This document shows positions 10,428 to 17,229 of a DNA stretch of 64,000 nt, piece after piece (the stretch's first letter is position 1; each line of letters opens with the position of its first letter). The notes beneath the pieces were generated by a model, which saw only the letters and a program-made list of their open reading frames with translations, was not told the DNA's origin and searched no databases. Origin of the DNA: Burkholderiales bacterium 8X (lineage in GTDB: Bacteria > Pseudomonadota > Gammaproteobacteria > Burkholderiales > Burkholderiaceae_C); NCBI GenBank assembly GCA_902506565.1, contig LR732703.1, positions 4,296,883 through 4,360,882 on the forward strand, in the 5' to 3' direction. The translations under genes were made by a program, and so were the position numbers.

Positions 10428-10454
10428 GCGCCGGAAACCTGGCGTTTCCGGCGC
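10428..10454. terminator. Perfect 11-bp inverted repeat, possible terminator of the hydrolase gene
   Basis: GCGCCGGAAAC (10428-10438) is repeated in inverse as GTTTCCGGCGC (10444-10454) around a 5-base loop. It lies 55 bases past the stop of the minus-strand hydrolase gene and just upstream of proA. No T run follows on either strand, so it is a strong hairpin rather than a textbook intrinsic terminator; it could stabilise the 3' end of the mRNA. Confidence 0.45.
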
Positions 10455-10508
10455 GTAGGCCGCGTTCAGGCCACGGTCAGCCTGCGTTCAGCCATCGTCG
10501 GCTTGCTT

Positions 10509-12875
10509 TCAGCCCCAACTGGCAGCCAGCACCGGCGAGAAGTTGCCTCGCTCGGGCATCGGCAGCATGCAGGTGGCCATCGGCGGCGGCGCGAACGAAG
10601 CCATCGCCTCCACCAGCAACGACACCTGCTGGTCGATCAGGATGCCGCCATCGGCGGTGCGGATCTGCTCCGTCCGAAAGCGCATGTCTTCGAACCAGCG
10701 CTCCACCGTCAACGAATCGTCCGTGCCCCTGAGGTTGATCTGCAGGTCGAGGCCGACCTGCTCGAACCACAGCTGCTCGGCGTTCACGCCTTCGCCGAGT
10801 TGAACGATGTCGACCGCATCCGCGTCCGCATCGTCTTCGCGGATCCGGTCCCGACCGCTGCCGACGCCGAAGCGATAGACATCGCCGCCGGTGCCGCCTT
10901 CGAGCAGGTCGTTGCCCGCGCCGCCGTCCAGCAGGTCGTCGCCCTCCAGACCGGCGATCAGGTTGTCGCCACGATTGCCGATCAGCGTGTTGTCGCGTGC
11001 GTTGCCGATCGCGTCGATGTGCTCGTCCCAGTACTTGATCGGCAGCACCGTGTAGATGGCATAGGCGTTCGGCACGTCCGCCGCGCGGCGGAAGGTCTCG
11101 ATGTCGAGATAGCGCGTCATGTCGCCGACCTTGCCTCGGCCCGAATCGGCGATGTAGAAGCCGTCGCGCACGATCTGCCCGGTGTCGTCGATCACCTGGA
11201 AATCGCCGCTGCCATCGAAGCGGGTGTGCACCCTATCGACGGAGCCGTCCGATGCATAGTGCGTGCGGGTTCGCTGGGTAACCACGGATTCGTAGCCATC
11301 GAGGTATTGGCTCTCGACCGCCACCTTCCCACCGGCGCCGTCGGACGTGTAGTCGATGGCGCGGCACGAACCGTCGAGCTGGAACGTTTCGCGCAGCACG
11401 AACTGCTTGGTGGCATCGGTATACAGGCGGTCAGCCTGGAGCAGACGGGTGTCGAGCGTTTCGACGAGCAGTCGGCCGTCCGTGGTCTGGGTTTCGGTTG
11501 TCAGGAGGCCGTCGACCAGACCGCGGTAGTTGATGATCTTGATGAGTTCACCGTTGGCGTACTCGCGCTGATTGGAACCAGATCGCCAGCCTCCATCGCC
11601 TTTGTTATTGAACCAGGCGACCGCGCCCGTCTCGTCGGCGAGTCCCAAGTTACCGTCCGCATCAACAAACGCCCTGACGGTGGCATCCATCTGCCCGAGC
11701 GCAAAAGTGATCGCCTTGGCAGCTGCGAGACGAAGGCCGAGCGGCGGCGCGATGGCATCGGCGAGGCGGCCCGCTTGAATTCCAACGGCAAGTTGATTGC
11801 CTTGCTCATCGAGCTGCCAGACAGACGAATTCAACGAAGTGGGCAACGCTTTGTAATAGGGATCGATGGTGGGGTCGGCGCCCGGCAATACGTGGTTCTT
11901 GTAATACAAGGCGCTGATTCGATCGCCAACCCAACTTGCAAGATGCGGCCCACCTTCAACTCCCCAAAAACCTTTGAAAGAGTCGTGGATGACCATCGGC
12001 AGCGATCCATATTGTTCACGATGGACCAGTGGGCCGAGTGGCACGCCTGATTCTTTGAGAAAGTTGTATGCCCCTAGCAGGGTCTCTTGCCCAATGGCGG
12101 TCTTCCAGTGTGCGCCTCCGTTATCAGAATGATCGCCCGGATTGATCAACGATAAAACTCTCGGATCAGTCCCGCCGCGGCTCCCAACCGGGTCGCCAGT
12201 AAACTCCCGCCGATGCTCGTGTTCGGCGGTATATTCGAGCGCGCGAAATTTGCTTAATGGTGCCCCAGGGATTAGTTCGGTGGAATCATTGCGAACTCCC
12301 TGCAGCACTCTGTCATAAAAGACGTTCGCTCCCAAATTAGCGGTTTCTGGCGGAATGAGATATTTACCAGTTCCGTCGTCCGCAAGCACCCCCTGTTGCC
12401 AAACCATGTTTAGAAACGCGGTGTGACTTGCACCACCGCGACTGAAGCTAACACCTGACAGGTTGATCTCCACAAGTGGGTCGGCCGAATATTGCTTTCT
12501 TGCCCATTCGGCGAACTTTTCGTATGCGCGTGTCGCCGTGGCGTGAACCGAAGTTCCCAACAGCCCATCAAATTTGGACGTCAAGTCATCGGTCTGGGTA
12601 CCAGCTCCCTGAAAATATTCGGCTTTTCCTCTACCCGTTTCCGAAAACCCCGCCGCGGCCGCGTCGAACAAAGCCGCAACGTTAGTGGACGGTCTATCGG
12701 CGTCGTCCTTATTATTGCCTGTGCCGTCGAACGCGAAAAAGAACGTCGCAGACCTTTCTGTGTCACGAACCAACCCGGGAACGCCGACGCTTGCAAGCTC
12801 GGTATTTCTCCGAATTGTGTTAATTTGATCCTGGCTCGCACTACTAGCGACCGGATACTCCCCTTCTTTAGCCAT
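10509..12875 (-). CDS. DUF2235/Tle1-like alpha/beta hydrolase with C-terminal RTX repeats (candidate antibacterial effector)
   Basis: 788 aa protein with two recognisable parts. The N-terminal third resembles the DUF2235 / type VI lipase effector Tle1 domain: FFFAFDGTGNN (45-55) is the family's opening strand and loop, and SFSRGG (143-148) is the nucleophile elbow, with Ser145 as the expected nucleophile. The usual first Gly of GxSxG is Ser here. The C-terminus carries five RTX-like nonapeptides (624-668: GNARDNTLI, GNRGDNLIA, GLEGDDLLD, GGAGNDLLE, GGTGGDVYR), then a region like the haemolysin-type calcium-binding related domain (VDIVQLGEGVNAEQLWFEQ). The middle (about 430-620) has no assignment. 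The ATG at 12875 is preceded by AAGGA at proper spacing. Three related lipoprotein genes and a membrane protein gene lie just upstream on the same strand, an arrangement typical of lipase effector/immunity loci. The 5' half is AT-richer than the RTX-coding 3' half, suggesting a mosaic. No T6SS or T1SS gene is in the window, so the export route is unknown. A secreted non-toxic lipase is the alternative. Confidence 0.75.
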   Translation of the reverse strand: MAKEGEYPVASSASQDQINTIRRNTELASVGVPGLVRDTERSATFFFAFDGTGNNKDDADRPSTNVAALFDAAAAGFSETGRGKAEYFQGAGTQTDDLTSKFDGLLGTSVHATATRAYEKFAEWARKQYSADPLVEINLSGVSFSRGGASHTAFLNMVWQQGVLADDGTGKYLIPPETANLGANVFYDRVLQGVRNDSTELIPGAPLSKFRALEYTAEHEHRREFTGDPVGSRGGTDPRVLSLINPGDHSDNGGAHWKTAIGQETLLGAYNFLKESGVPLGPLVHREQYGSLPMVIHDSFKGFWGVEGGPHLASWVGDRISALYYKNHVLPGADPTIDPYYKALPTSLNSSVWQLDEQGNQLAVGIQAGRLADAIAPPLGLRLAAAKAITFALGQMDATVRAFVDADGNLGLADETGAVAWFNNKGDGGWRSGSNQREYANGELIKIINYRGLVDGLLTTETQTTDGRLLVETLDTRLLQADRLYTDATKQFVLRETFQLDGSCRAIDYTSDGAGGKVAVESQYLDGYESVVTQRTRTHYASDGSVDRVHTRFDGSGDFQVIDDTGQIVRDGFYIADSGRGKVGDMTRYLDIETFRRAADVPNAYAIYTVLPIKYWDEHIDAIGNARDNTLIGNRGDNLIAGLEGDDLLDGGAGNDLLEGGTGGDVYRFGVGSGRDRIREDDADADAVDIVQLGEGVNAEQLWFEQVGLDLQINLRGTDDSLTVERWFEDMRFRTEQIRTADGGILIDQQVSLLVEAMASFAPPPMATCMLPMPERGNFSPVLAASWG

Positions 12876-13003
12876 GTTTGTTCCTTAAGTTTTTTTCAAA
12901 GTTGCGGATTGAACTCGGACGAGTCACACACGCGCCAACACGCGAATCAGTTACTGTTTCTTGCAAGACCTCCAGCCTACCAATGAACCATTACCATGGC
13001 GAA

Positions 13004-13540
13004 TCATTCATATTGCCTTGAAAAAATTACCCTCTCGGCGCGCGGACGAGTTCCATTTATTGGAAGAGAACTAGTGATTCTCTTTTCTAAAATTTCCAGC
13101 TGGTCGTCTGTAAAAATAAGCACCCATCCGTCCAGTTCCCCAAATTTCGGCGTCGCCAACGGCACAGTGCTTTCGAACGACTTACCTTGCATTTTCCACT
13201 GAACAATCATTTCGTCAGGAACAAGCATGTGTTGAGTCCGCCCCCACGAAGCGCCTCGGCGACTCGGCCCTTTTGCAAACCACATCTCTCTCCCATAAAA
13301 AATTCGAAGATCTTCAACCGGATGACGCGACGCTATTTCGACGGAGACGCCGTGTTCAATCACCTTCGATCGAACCGGCGTGCATCCGAGAAGCAGAGAA
13401 CATACACAGCACAAAATCGTTCCAACCAAAATCGAACGGCCATTCTGCGACAACCGAAGCACGTCCGAAGTCACCCGCCCAGAGCGGGCCGCAATCTGAA
13501 TCCCTAAGAGAAGGACCATCGCCGCTGCTTTACCCAACAT
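13004..13540 (-). CDS. Predicted lipoprotein A, candidate immunity protein
   Basis: 178 aa from the ATG at 13540, which lies 5 bases after the stop of the preceding lipoprotein gene. A lipobox LLLGC (49-53) follows a hydrophobic stretch (SILVGTILCCVCSLLLGC), so the mature protein probably starts at Cys53. The signal peptide looks too far in, and a GTG at 13462 would give 152 aa, almost the size of its two paralogues; neither start has a clear Shine-Dalgarno site. After the Cys the sequence aligns by eye with lipoproteins B and C: HGVSVEIASRHPVEDLRIFYG here, HGIVIDMRAITPIEDVVISYG in B, HGLYVERRTDQSIKWVKIYYG in C. The C-terminal W-x-x-x-x-D-D-x-x-E motif (GWVLIFTDDQLEIL) is also shared. Family not recognised; a role in neutralising the downstream hydrolase in the periplasm is inferred from position and duplication. 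Confidence 0.7.
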   Translation of the reverse strand: MLGKAAAMVLLLGIQIAARSGRVTSDVLRLSQNGRSILVGTILCCVCSLLLGCTPVRSKVIEHGVSVEIASRHPVEDLRIFYGREMWFAKGPSRRGASWGRTQHMLVPDEMIVQWKMQGKSFESTVPLATPKFGELDGWVLIFTDDQLEILEKRITSSLPINGTRPRAERVIFSRQYE

Positions 13541-13545
13541 ATCAA

Positions 13546-14001
13546 TTAATACAAATATTTGAAAGTCACCAGACTCTGTTGCGGAGCTATATCGAACTCA
13601 GATGTCGGATTCGCCTTTGCACTCTCCCTAACAAGTTCTACGCGATCGTCGTAGAAAATCCACCTCCAGTTGTGCAGTCGCGTTTCAGGAAGCTTATCTT
13701 TCAGATTTACTACAGCATCGTGTGAGGACCCCTTTGCCTTCCAAAAGATCTTGATTTCAGGCGCAATCGGCATGAAATAAACCCGGCCAGTTTGCATTCG
13801 TGCCCGTGTGATTCCTGGAGAACGAACTATTTCGTTGCCATACGAAATAACTACATCCTCGATCGGTGTGATAGCCCGCATATCTATAACAATGCCGTGC
13901 TGCAACACACTTGGTACAACAGTTACGCAAGCAACAACTTGCATGGCCATCAGCCACCCTACGCAAACCCGCAGCAACCGCGATAGTCCAAAGTTTCGCA
14001 T
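13546..14001 (-). CDS. Predicted lipoprotein B, candidate immunity protein
   Basis: 151 aa from the ATG at 14001, chosen because AGGGG stands 5 bases before it and the N-terminus (MRNFGLSRLLRVCVG) is a good signal peptide; the frame could be extended upstream to 14157 but that part looks non-coding. The lipobox VVAC ends the signal. The mature part begins VTVVPSVLQHG and is a paralogue of the lipoproteins on both sides: it shares the HG-x-x-(6-8)-I-x-x-V-x-I-x-YG pattern and the C-terminal WRWIFYDDRVELVRES block. It sits second from last before the hydrolase gene in a run of co-directional short genes. Base composition is clearly AT-richer than the backbone. Function not recognised; immunity is inferred. 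Confidence 0.72.
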   Translation of the reverse strand: MRNFGLSRLLRVCVGWLMAMQVVACVTVVPSVLQHGIVIDMRAITPIEDVVISYGNEIVRSPGITRARMQTGRVYFMPIAPEIKIFWKAKGSSHDAVVNLKDKLPETRLHNWRWIFYDDRVELVRESAKANPTSEFDIAPQQSLVTFKYLY

Positions 14002-14084
14002 GTCTACCCCTGAAAAACGACAAGAAAAAATTCTCAGTGGCAAACGCATTGCATTAAATCCGGCTGGGATGCGTAATGAACGTA

Positions 14085-14654
14085 TCACGCTGGCCCCGAA
14101 TTGATCTTTGAGAGGCAGACTAAGGTCGAGTACAAGACAATCGCTGTGCATTTGCACAACAAGGAATACTCAAGGATCCAAAAGAACTGCGCAAACGCGT
14201 GGATCCCTCCGGGACCACGGAAACCCAGATCCAGCCAGACACCAATCAACAGTAGCAAGACGACAAAGCAGATCAGGGTCGGCGTCGCGGCAGACTTGAA
14301 CCAAAACCGCGCGAATTCTTGACCAATGGTTGAAGTCGTTTCACAGGGCCCTGCCTTGGTCACGTACTCATCCAATATCCTCATGGCCGGCGAAGGGGCT
14401 ACGATGTAACAGGTGTGCGATACAAAGTCCGTGATGATTTCTTGCAAGTGTCGTGCGCTACGCAAACTTCCATTGAACGCGATAGGAATTCTTCCCAAGG
14501 TATGCCATCGCATGATCTCCAGAGTTGTTGCGCTCAGCCAAACCACCAAGAACCAGTAATTTGATATTGCGCCCCGTTCGTCGACCGACAATGCAAGCAA
14601 GATCAACCAACCGCCATGTGCGCAGTGCAATGCAAGCTCAAAAATCCTTGGCAT
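14085..14654 (-). CDS. Small multi-pass membrane protein within the lipoprotein cluster
   Basis: About 189 aa from the ATG at 14654 (MPRIFELALHCAHGG), preceded by GGAG seven bases upstream. Two longer options exist: an ATG at 14735 with GGAGAGG before it, and a TTG at 14774 that overlaps the stop of lipoprotein C. I chose the shortest because the added residues are hydrophilic and Cys-rich, unlike a membrane N-terminus. Hydrophobic segments lie near GGWLILLALSV, YWFLVVWLSATTLEI, PTLICFVVLLLLIGVWL and QFFWILEYSLLCKCTAIVLYSTLVC, giving about four helices. No family recognised. It may help localise or assist the lipoproteins, or be a separate immunity or accessory protein; this is inference from position only. 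Confidence 0.6.
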   Translation of the reverse strand: MPRIFELALHCAHGGWLILLALSVDERGAISNYWFLVVWLSATTLEIMRWHTLGRIPIAFNGSLRSARHLQEIITDFVSHTCYIVAPSPAMRILDEYVTKAGPCETTSTIGQEFARFWFKSAATPTLICFVVLLLLIGVWLDLGFRGPGGIHAFAQFFWILEYSLLCKCTAIVLYSTLVCLSKINSGPA

Positions 14655-14770
14655 CGATATCTCCAGAATGTGGATTGGCGCTTCGCAGCGGCGGCAACCG
14701 AGAACGCAGGCGCAGTGCCGCTGAAGGACATGCATGCGTCCCTCTCCGCTTTTCCCGTATGCCTTCGACG

Positions 14771-15235
14771 TCAATATTCGACTCGCTCGACCAATGTTCG
14801 AGTGATCTTCGGCGGGCCGGGCTTCTCTGGCCGTATTGAACTCTGTCTGTAGAGCTCCATAGCGCCCTGGTCGAAGACAACAATCCAGGCGGTAAATTCC
14901 TTGATCAGCGCAACTTTATCCTCCAGAAGGATGTGCTTTCCTTTGCTCTTTCCGTTGATATTCCAGGTGACCAGCATTTCTTTTTGTACTGGCGTTTGCC
15001 GATACGTGTTGCCCATGCCGGTCTCCCGCCATGTGATTTCTGGATATTCGAGGCAGGTGTCACCGTAGTAGATCTTGACCCACTTGATACTTTGGTCGGT
15101 GCGCCGTTCCACGTACAAGCCGTGCATCGGCAAATCCGGCTTCAATGCAGAGCAGCCGACAAGCAACCAAGTCAACAGAACAGCCGCTGCCGTCCTAACT
15201 ATCGCCCCGAAGCGAAAGCCCGCCAAGTAGTTCAA
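14771..15235 (-). CDS. Predicted lipoprotein C, candidate immunity protein
   Basis: First gene of the lipoprotein/hydrolase run. I place the start at a TTG at 15235: GGAGG (15247-15243, minus strand) stands 7 bases before it, the resulting signal peptide MNYLAGFRFGAIVRTAAAVLL is standard, and the length of 154 aa matches paralogue B. An ATG at 15328 would add an unlikely 31 residues. The lipobox LLVGC is followed by SALKPDLPMHGLYVERRTDQ. Shared paralogue features are HGLYVE, KIYYGD and the AWIVVFDQGAMELYR block near the C-terminus. The gene lies downstream of a dyad-symmetric, promoter-like region (15375-15428). Function not recognised; immunity is inferred from the cluster. Confidence 0.7.
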   Translation of the reverse strand: MNYLAGFRFGAIVRTAAAVLLTWLLVGCSALKPDLPMHGLYVERRTDQSIKWVKIYYGDTCLEYPEITWRETGMGNTYRQTPVQKEMLVTWNINGKSKGKHILLEDKVALIKEFTAWIVVFDQGAMELYRQSSIRPEKPGPPKITRTLVERVEY

Positions 15236-15374
15236 ATGTATTCCTCCCAAATTCTTGTAATTCCAGCCTCGACGCAACGCAATCAAGACTAGGCACTTGC
15301 GGCGGGAAGATATCGCGTCTGCGACCATGAAATTCAGCGCGCGACAATTGATCAGGTTAGCGATTTTTTCGCCG

Positions 15375-15428
15375 CAAATGAGGCGTTTAGTTCGCTAAAT
15401 AACATTCCGCCTCATTTGGAGCTCGCAA
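15375..15428 (-). promoter_or_regulatory. Candidate promoter with dyad-symmetric operator for the lipoprotein/hydrolase operon
   Basis: On the minus strand TTGCGA (15428-15423) and TGTTAT (15404-15399) form a -35/-10 pair with an 18-base spacer. A perfect 11-bp inverted repeat, CAAATGAGGCG (15375-15385) and CGCCTCATTTG (15408-15418), has one arm in that spacer and the other just downstream of the expected start point. Between the arms lies a small hairpin, TTTAG-TTCG-CTAAA. No T tract follows the repeat, so a regulator site is more likely than a terminator. The region is AT-rich compared with the flanks. Confidence 0.4.
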
Positions 15429-15582
15429 GCGGCCGGCAACAAATCAGGAGCCGCTGATCAATAAGAAACCAAAGTGCTCATTTACCAGGCGAGGCTTTCC
15501 GACGGCAGCAGCGCACGCGCGCGCAGCGGCACTCCGCCAGCGGCGGACCCTTGCGAAAAGTAGAACCCGCCGGCTCAGCGCC

Positions 15583-16644
15583 TCAGCGCAACCCGGGCTG
15601 CGCGCAAGCCCGGCAAAGCATCAGCGCCAAGCGCTGCAGCGCCTGCCAGCCATTGGCAGGCCAATCCGGCTGCTTCAGGCCCTTGACGATGCCGTCGACC
15701 AAGTGCGCAGCGCGCAGCATCCGGTTGAGCGCGCGCTCGTCCAGCGTTGGCAGCACGCGCTCGAAGGCACGTTCGCGGGCGCCCCAGACGCGGTTCTCGC
15801 GCAATGCCATCGGCAAGGGCCGGCCGGCGGCCATCGCATCCTTCACGCGCTTCAATGCGCGAATGTCCTCGGCCAGGGTGTAGTGCACCAGCACTTCCGC
15901 CTCGCCCTCGGCCCGCAAGCCTTCGAGCATCCGCGCCACCCGCACCGCATTCCCGGCCAGCACGGCTTCGGACAGCTTGAAGACGTCGTAGCGCGCCACG
16001 TTGTTGACGGCGGCCTCGACCTGGTCCCAGCTCAGCTCGCCGGCAGGATGCAAAAGCGCGAGTTTCTGGATCTCTTGATGGGCGGCAAGCAGGTTGCCTT
16101 CGACCCGATCCGCAAAGAATTGAAGCGTCCTCTGCCCTTCTTCGCCGCTCTTGACGCGCTGGCCCTGCAGGGCGAGCCGCTGGGCAATCCACTGTGGCAA
16201 TGCACCGCGCTCCACGGTTTCGACCTGCAGGCCGACGCCGTTGCCTTCGAGCGCGCTGAACCAGGCAGCGCTCTTGGCTGCCTTGTCGAGCCGCGGGAGC
16301 ATGACCAGCGTCAGGGTGCCGTCGTTGCCCGGCGCCTGTTCCGCGATCTGCTGCAGCGCGGCGCTGCCGTCCTTGCCGGGCTTGCCGGAAGGAATGCGAA
16401 TCTCGACGATCTGCTTGTCGGCAAAGAGGCTGAGGCTGCCGCCGGCCGCCAGCACGGCGCTCCAGTCGAAGTGCGCACCCGAGACGGTGTATGCGCTGCG
16501 TTCGCCATACCCCTGCTGCCGGGCAGCGGTGCGGATGGCATCGGCGGCCTCCTGGGCCAACAGCGCCTCGTCGCCATGAATCACGTAAAGCGGCTTCACG
16601 CCCTTTTGCAGATGGGCGGCGAGTTGCGCGGTGCCGAGCTGCAT
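15583..16644 (-). CDS. holA: DNA polymerase III, delta subunit
   Basis: Delta subunit of the clamp loader that opens the beta clamp during chromosome replication. It is 353 aa, close to the usual 340-350. The N-terminal AAA-like fold begins MQLGTAQLAAHLQKGVKPLY with VIHGDEALLAQEAADAIR, the stretch by which HolA proteins are usually recognised. The middle has LTLVMLPRLDKAAKSAAWF and ALPQWIAQRLALQGQ, and the C-terminal collar domain ends in LMLCRACAQPGLR. The ATG at 16644 overlaps the lptE stop by one base (TGATG), indicating coupling. Downstream, a 254-base gap leads to the lipoprotein/hydrolase block. Confidence 0.95.
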   Translation of the reverse strand: MQLGTAQLAAHLQKGVKPLYVIHGDEALLAQEAADAIRTAARQQGYGERSAYTVSGAHFDWSAVLAAGGSLSLFADKQIVEIRIPSGKPGKDGSAALQQIAEQAPGNDGTLTLVMLPRLDKAAKSAAWFSALEGNGVGLQVETVERGALPQWIAQRLALQGQRVKSGEEGQRTLQFFADRVEGNLLAAHQEIQKLALLHPAGELSWDQVEAAVNNVARYDVFKLSEAVLAGNAVRVARMLEGLRAEGEAEVLVHYTLAEDIRALKRVKDAMAAGRPLPMALRENRVWGARERAFERVLPTLDERALNRMLRAAHLVDGIVKGLKQPDWPANGWQALQRLALMLCRACAQPGLR

Positions 16645-17195
16645 CAGCCGAGCTTGATGGCGGCCAGGCGCCGCAGGGTTTGTTGCGCGATGTCGCCCTG
16701 CATGTCGCGAAAGAGCAGCTCGGTTTCGCCTTCCTTGGCGAGCGCGGCGGTTTCGTTGTAGGTGACGTCGCGGGTCTGCTGGATCTCGGTGGCCGGCAAC
16801 AGCTCGCGGCCGCCCGGCGTTCGCACCCGAAAGCGCAGCGTCAGGCGCAGCTGCAGCTCGCGGACCTGGCCGGCCGAGTTGGTCGACAACACCAGGTTCT
16901 CGCGGCCTTCGCTCAAGATTTCGAGAATGGCCTCGGCCTTCTCGGATTGGTCCGCGGCCAGCACTTCGACCGTGCCGGCAGCCCGCAGCTGGCGCCGCAG
17001 CGCGACGGTAAAGACCGAGTTGCCGGGCACCGCGATGCTCTTGAACGAGAAGACCGGCGCCTTCCGCAGCTCGAAGCCGCAACCCGAAAGTGCGAGCAGG
17101 GCTGCGGCCGCAGCGCCACCGAGCAGGCCGCGTCGGCGTACAAGGCCCGGTCGAAGGTGGGACGGCGCGCTGCGCATCGAGTCGGAAGGCTGCAT
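16644..17195 (-). CDS. lptE: LPS-assembly lipoprotein LptE
   Basis: Outer-membrane lipoprotein that plugs LptD and helps deliver lipopolysaccharide to the cell surface. From the ATG at 17195 it is 183 aa; the frame extends to 17243 but that would overlap leuS and lengthen the signal peptide unnaturally. After a basic N-terminus (SHLRPGLVRRRG) comes the hydrophobic core and the lipobox LALSGC, then GFELRKAPVF, the standard LptE opening (GCGFxLR). The rest (VLSTNSAGQVREL, RDVTYNETAALAKE, LFRDMQGDIAQQTLRRL) matches the family. The gene is tightly packed between leuS (34-base gap) and holA (1-base overlap), the usual order in Burkholderiales. Confidence 0.95.
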   Translation of the reverse strand: MQPSDSMRSAPSHLRPGLVRRRGLLGGAAAAALLALSGCGFELRKAPVFSFKSIAVPGNSVFTVALRRQLRAAGTVEVLAADQSEKAEAILEILSEGRENLVLSTNSAGQVRELQLRLTLRFRVRTPGGRELLPATEIQQTRDVTYNETAALAKEGETELLFRDMQGDIAQQTLRRLAAIKLG

Positions 17196-17229
17196 GAACG
17201 AGACTTTCACAAAGAAAGAGAGCGCTCTG

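Noticed and set aside
12492-12986. + strand open frame opposite the start of the hydrolase gene
   Set aside because: It lies antisense to the conserved FDGTGNN and SFSRGG coding region and has no ribosome site.
15357-15418. Possible integron attC site, because of GTTAGCG and nested inverted repeats
   Set aside because: The core does not fit GTTRRRY, the matching left core is missing, and no integrase or cassette array is present.
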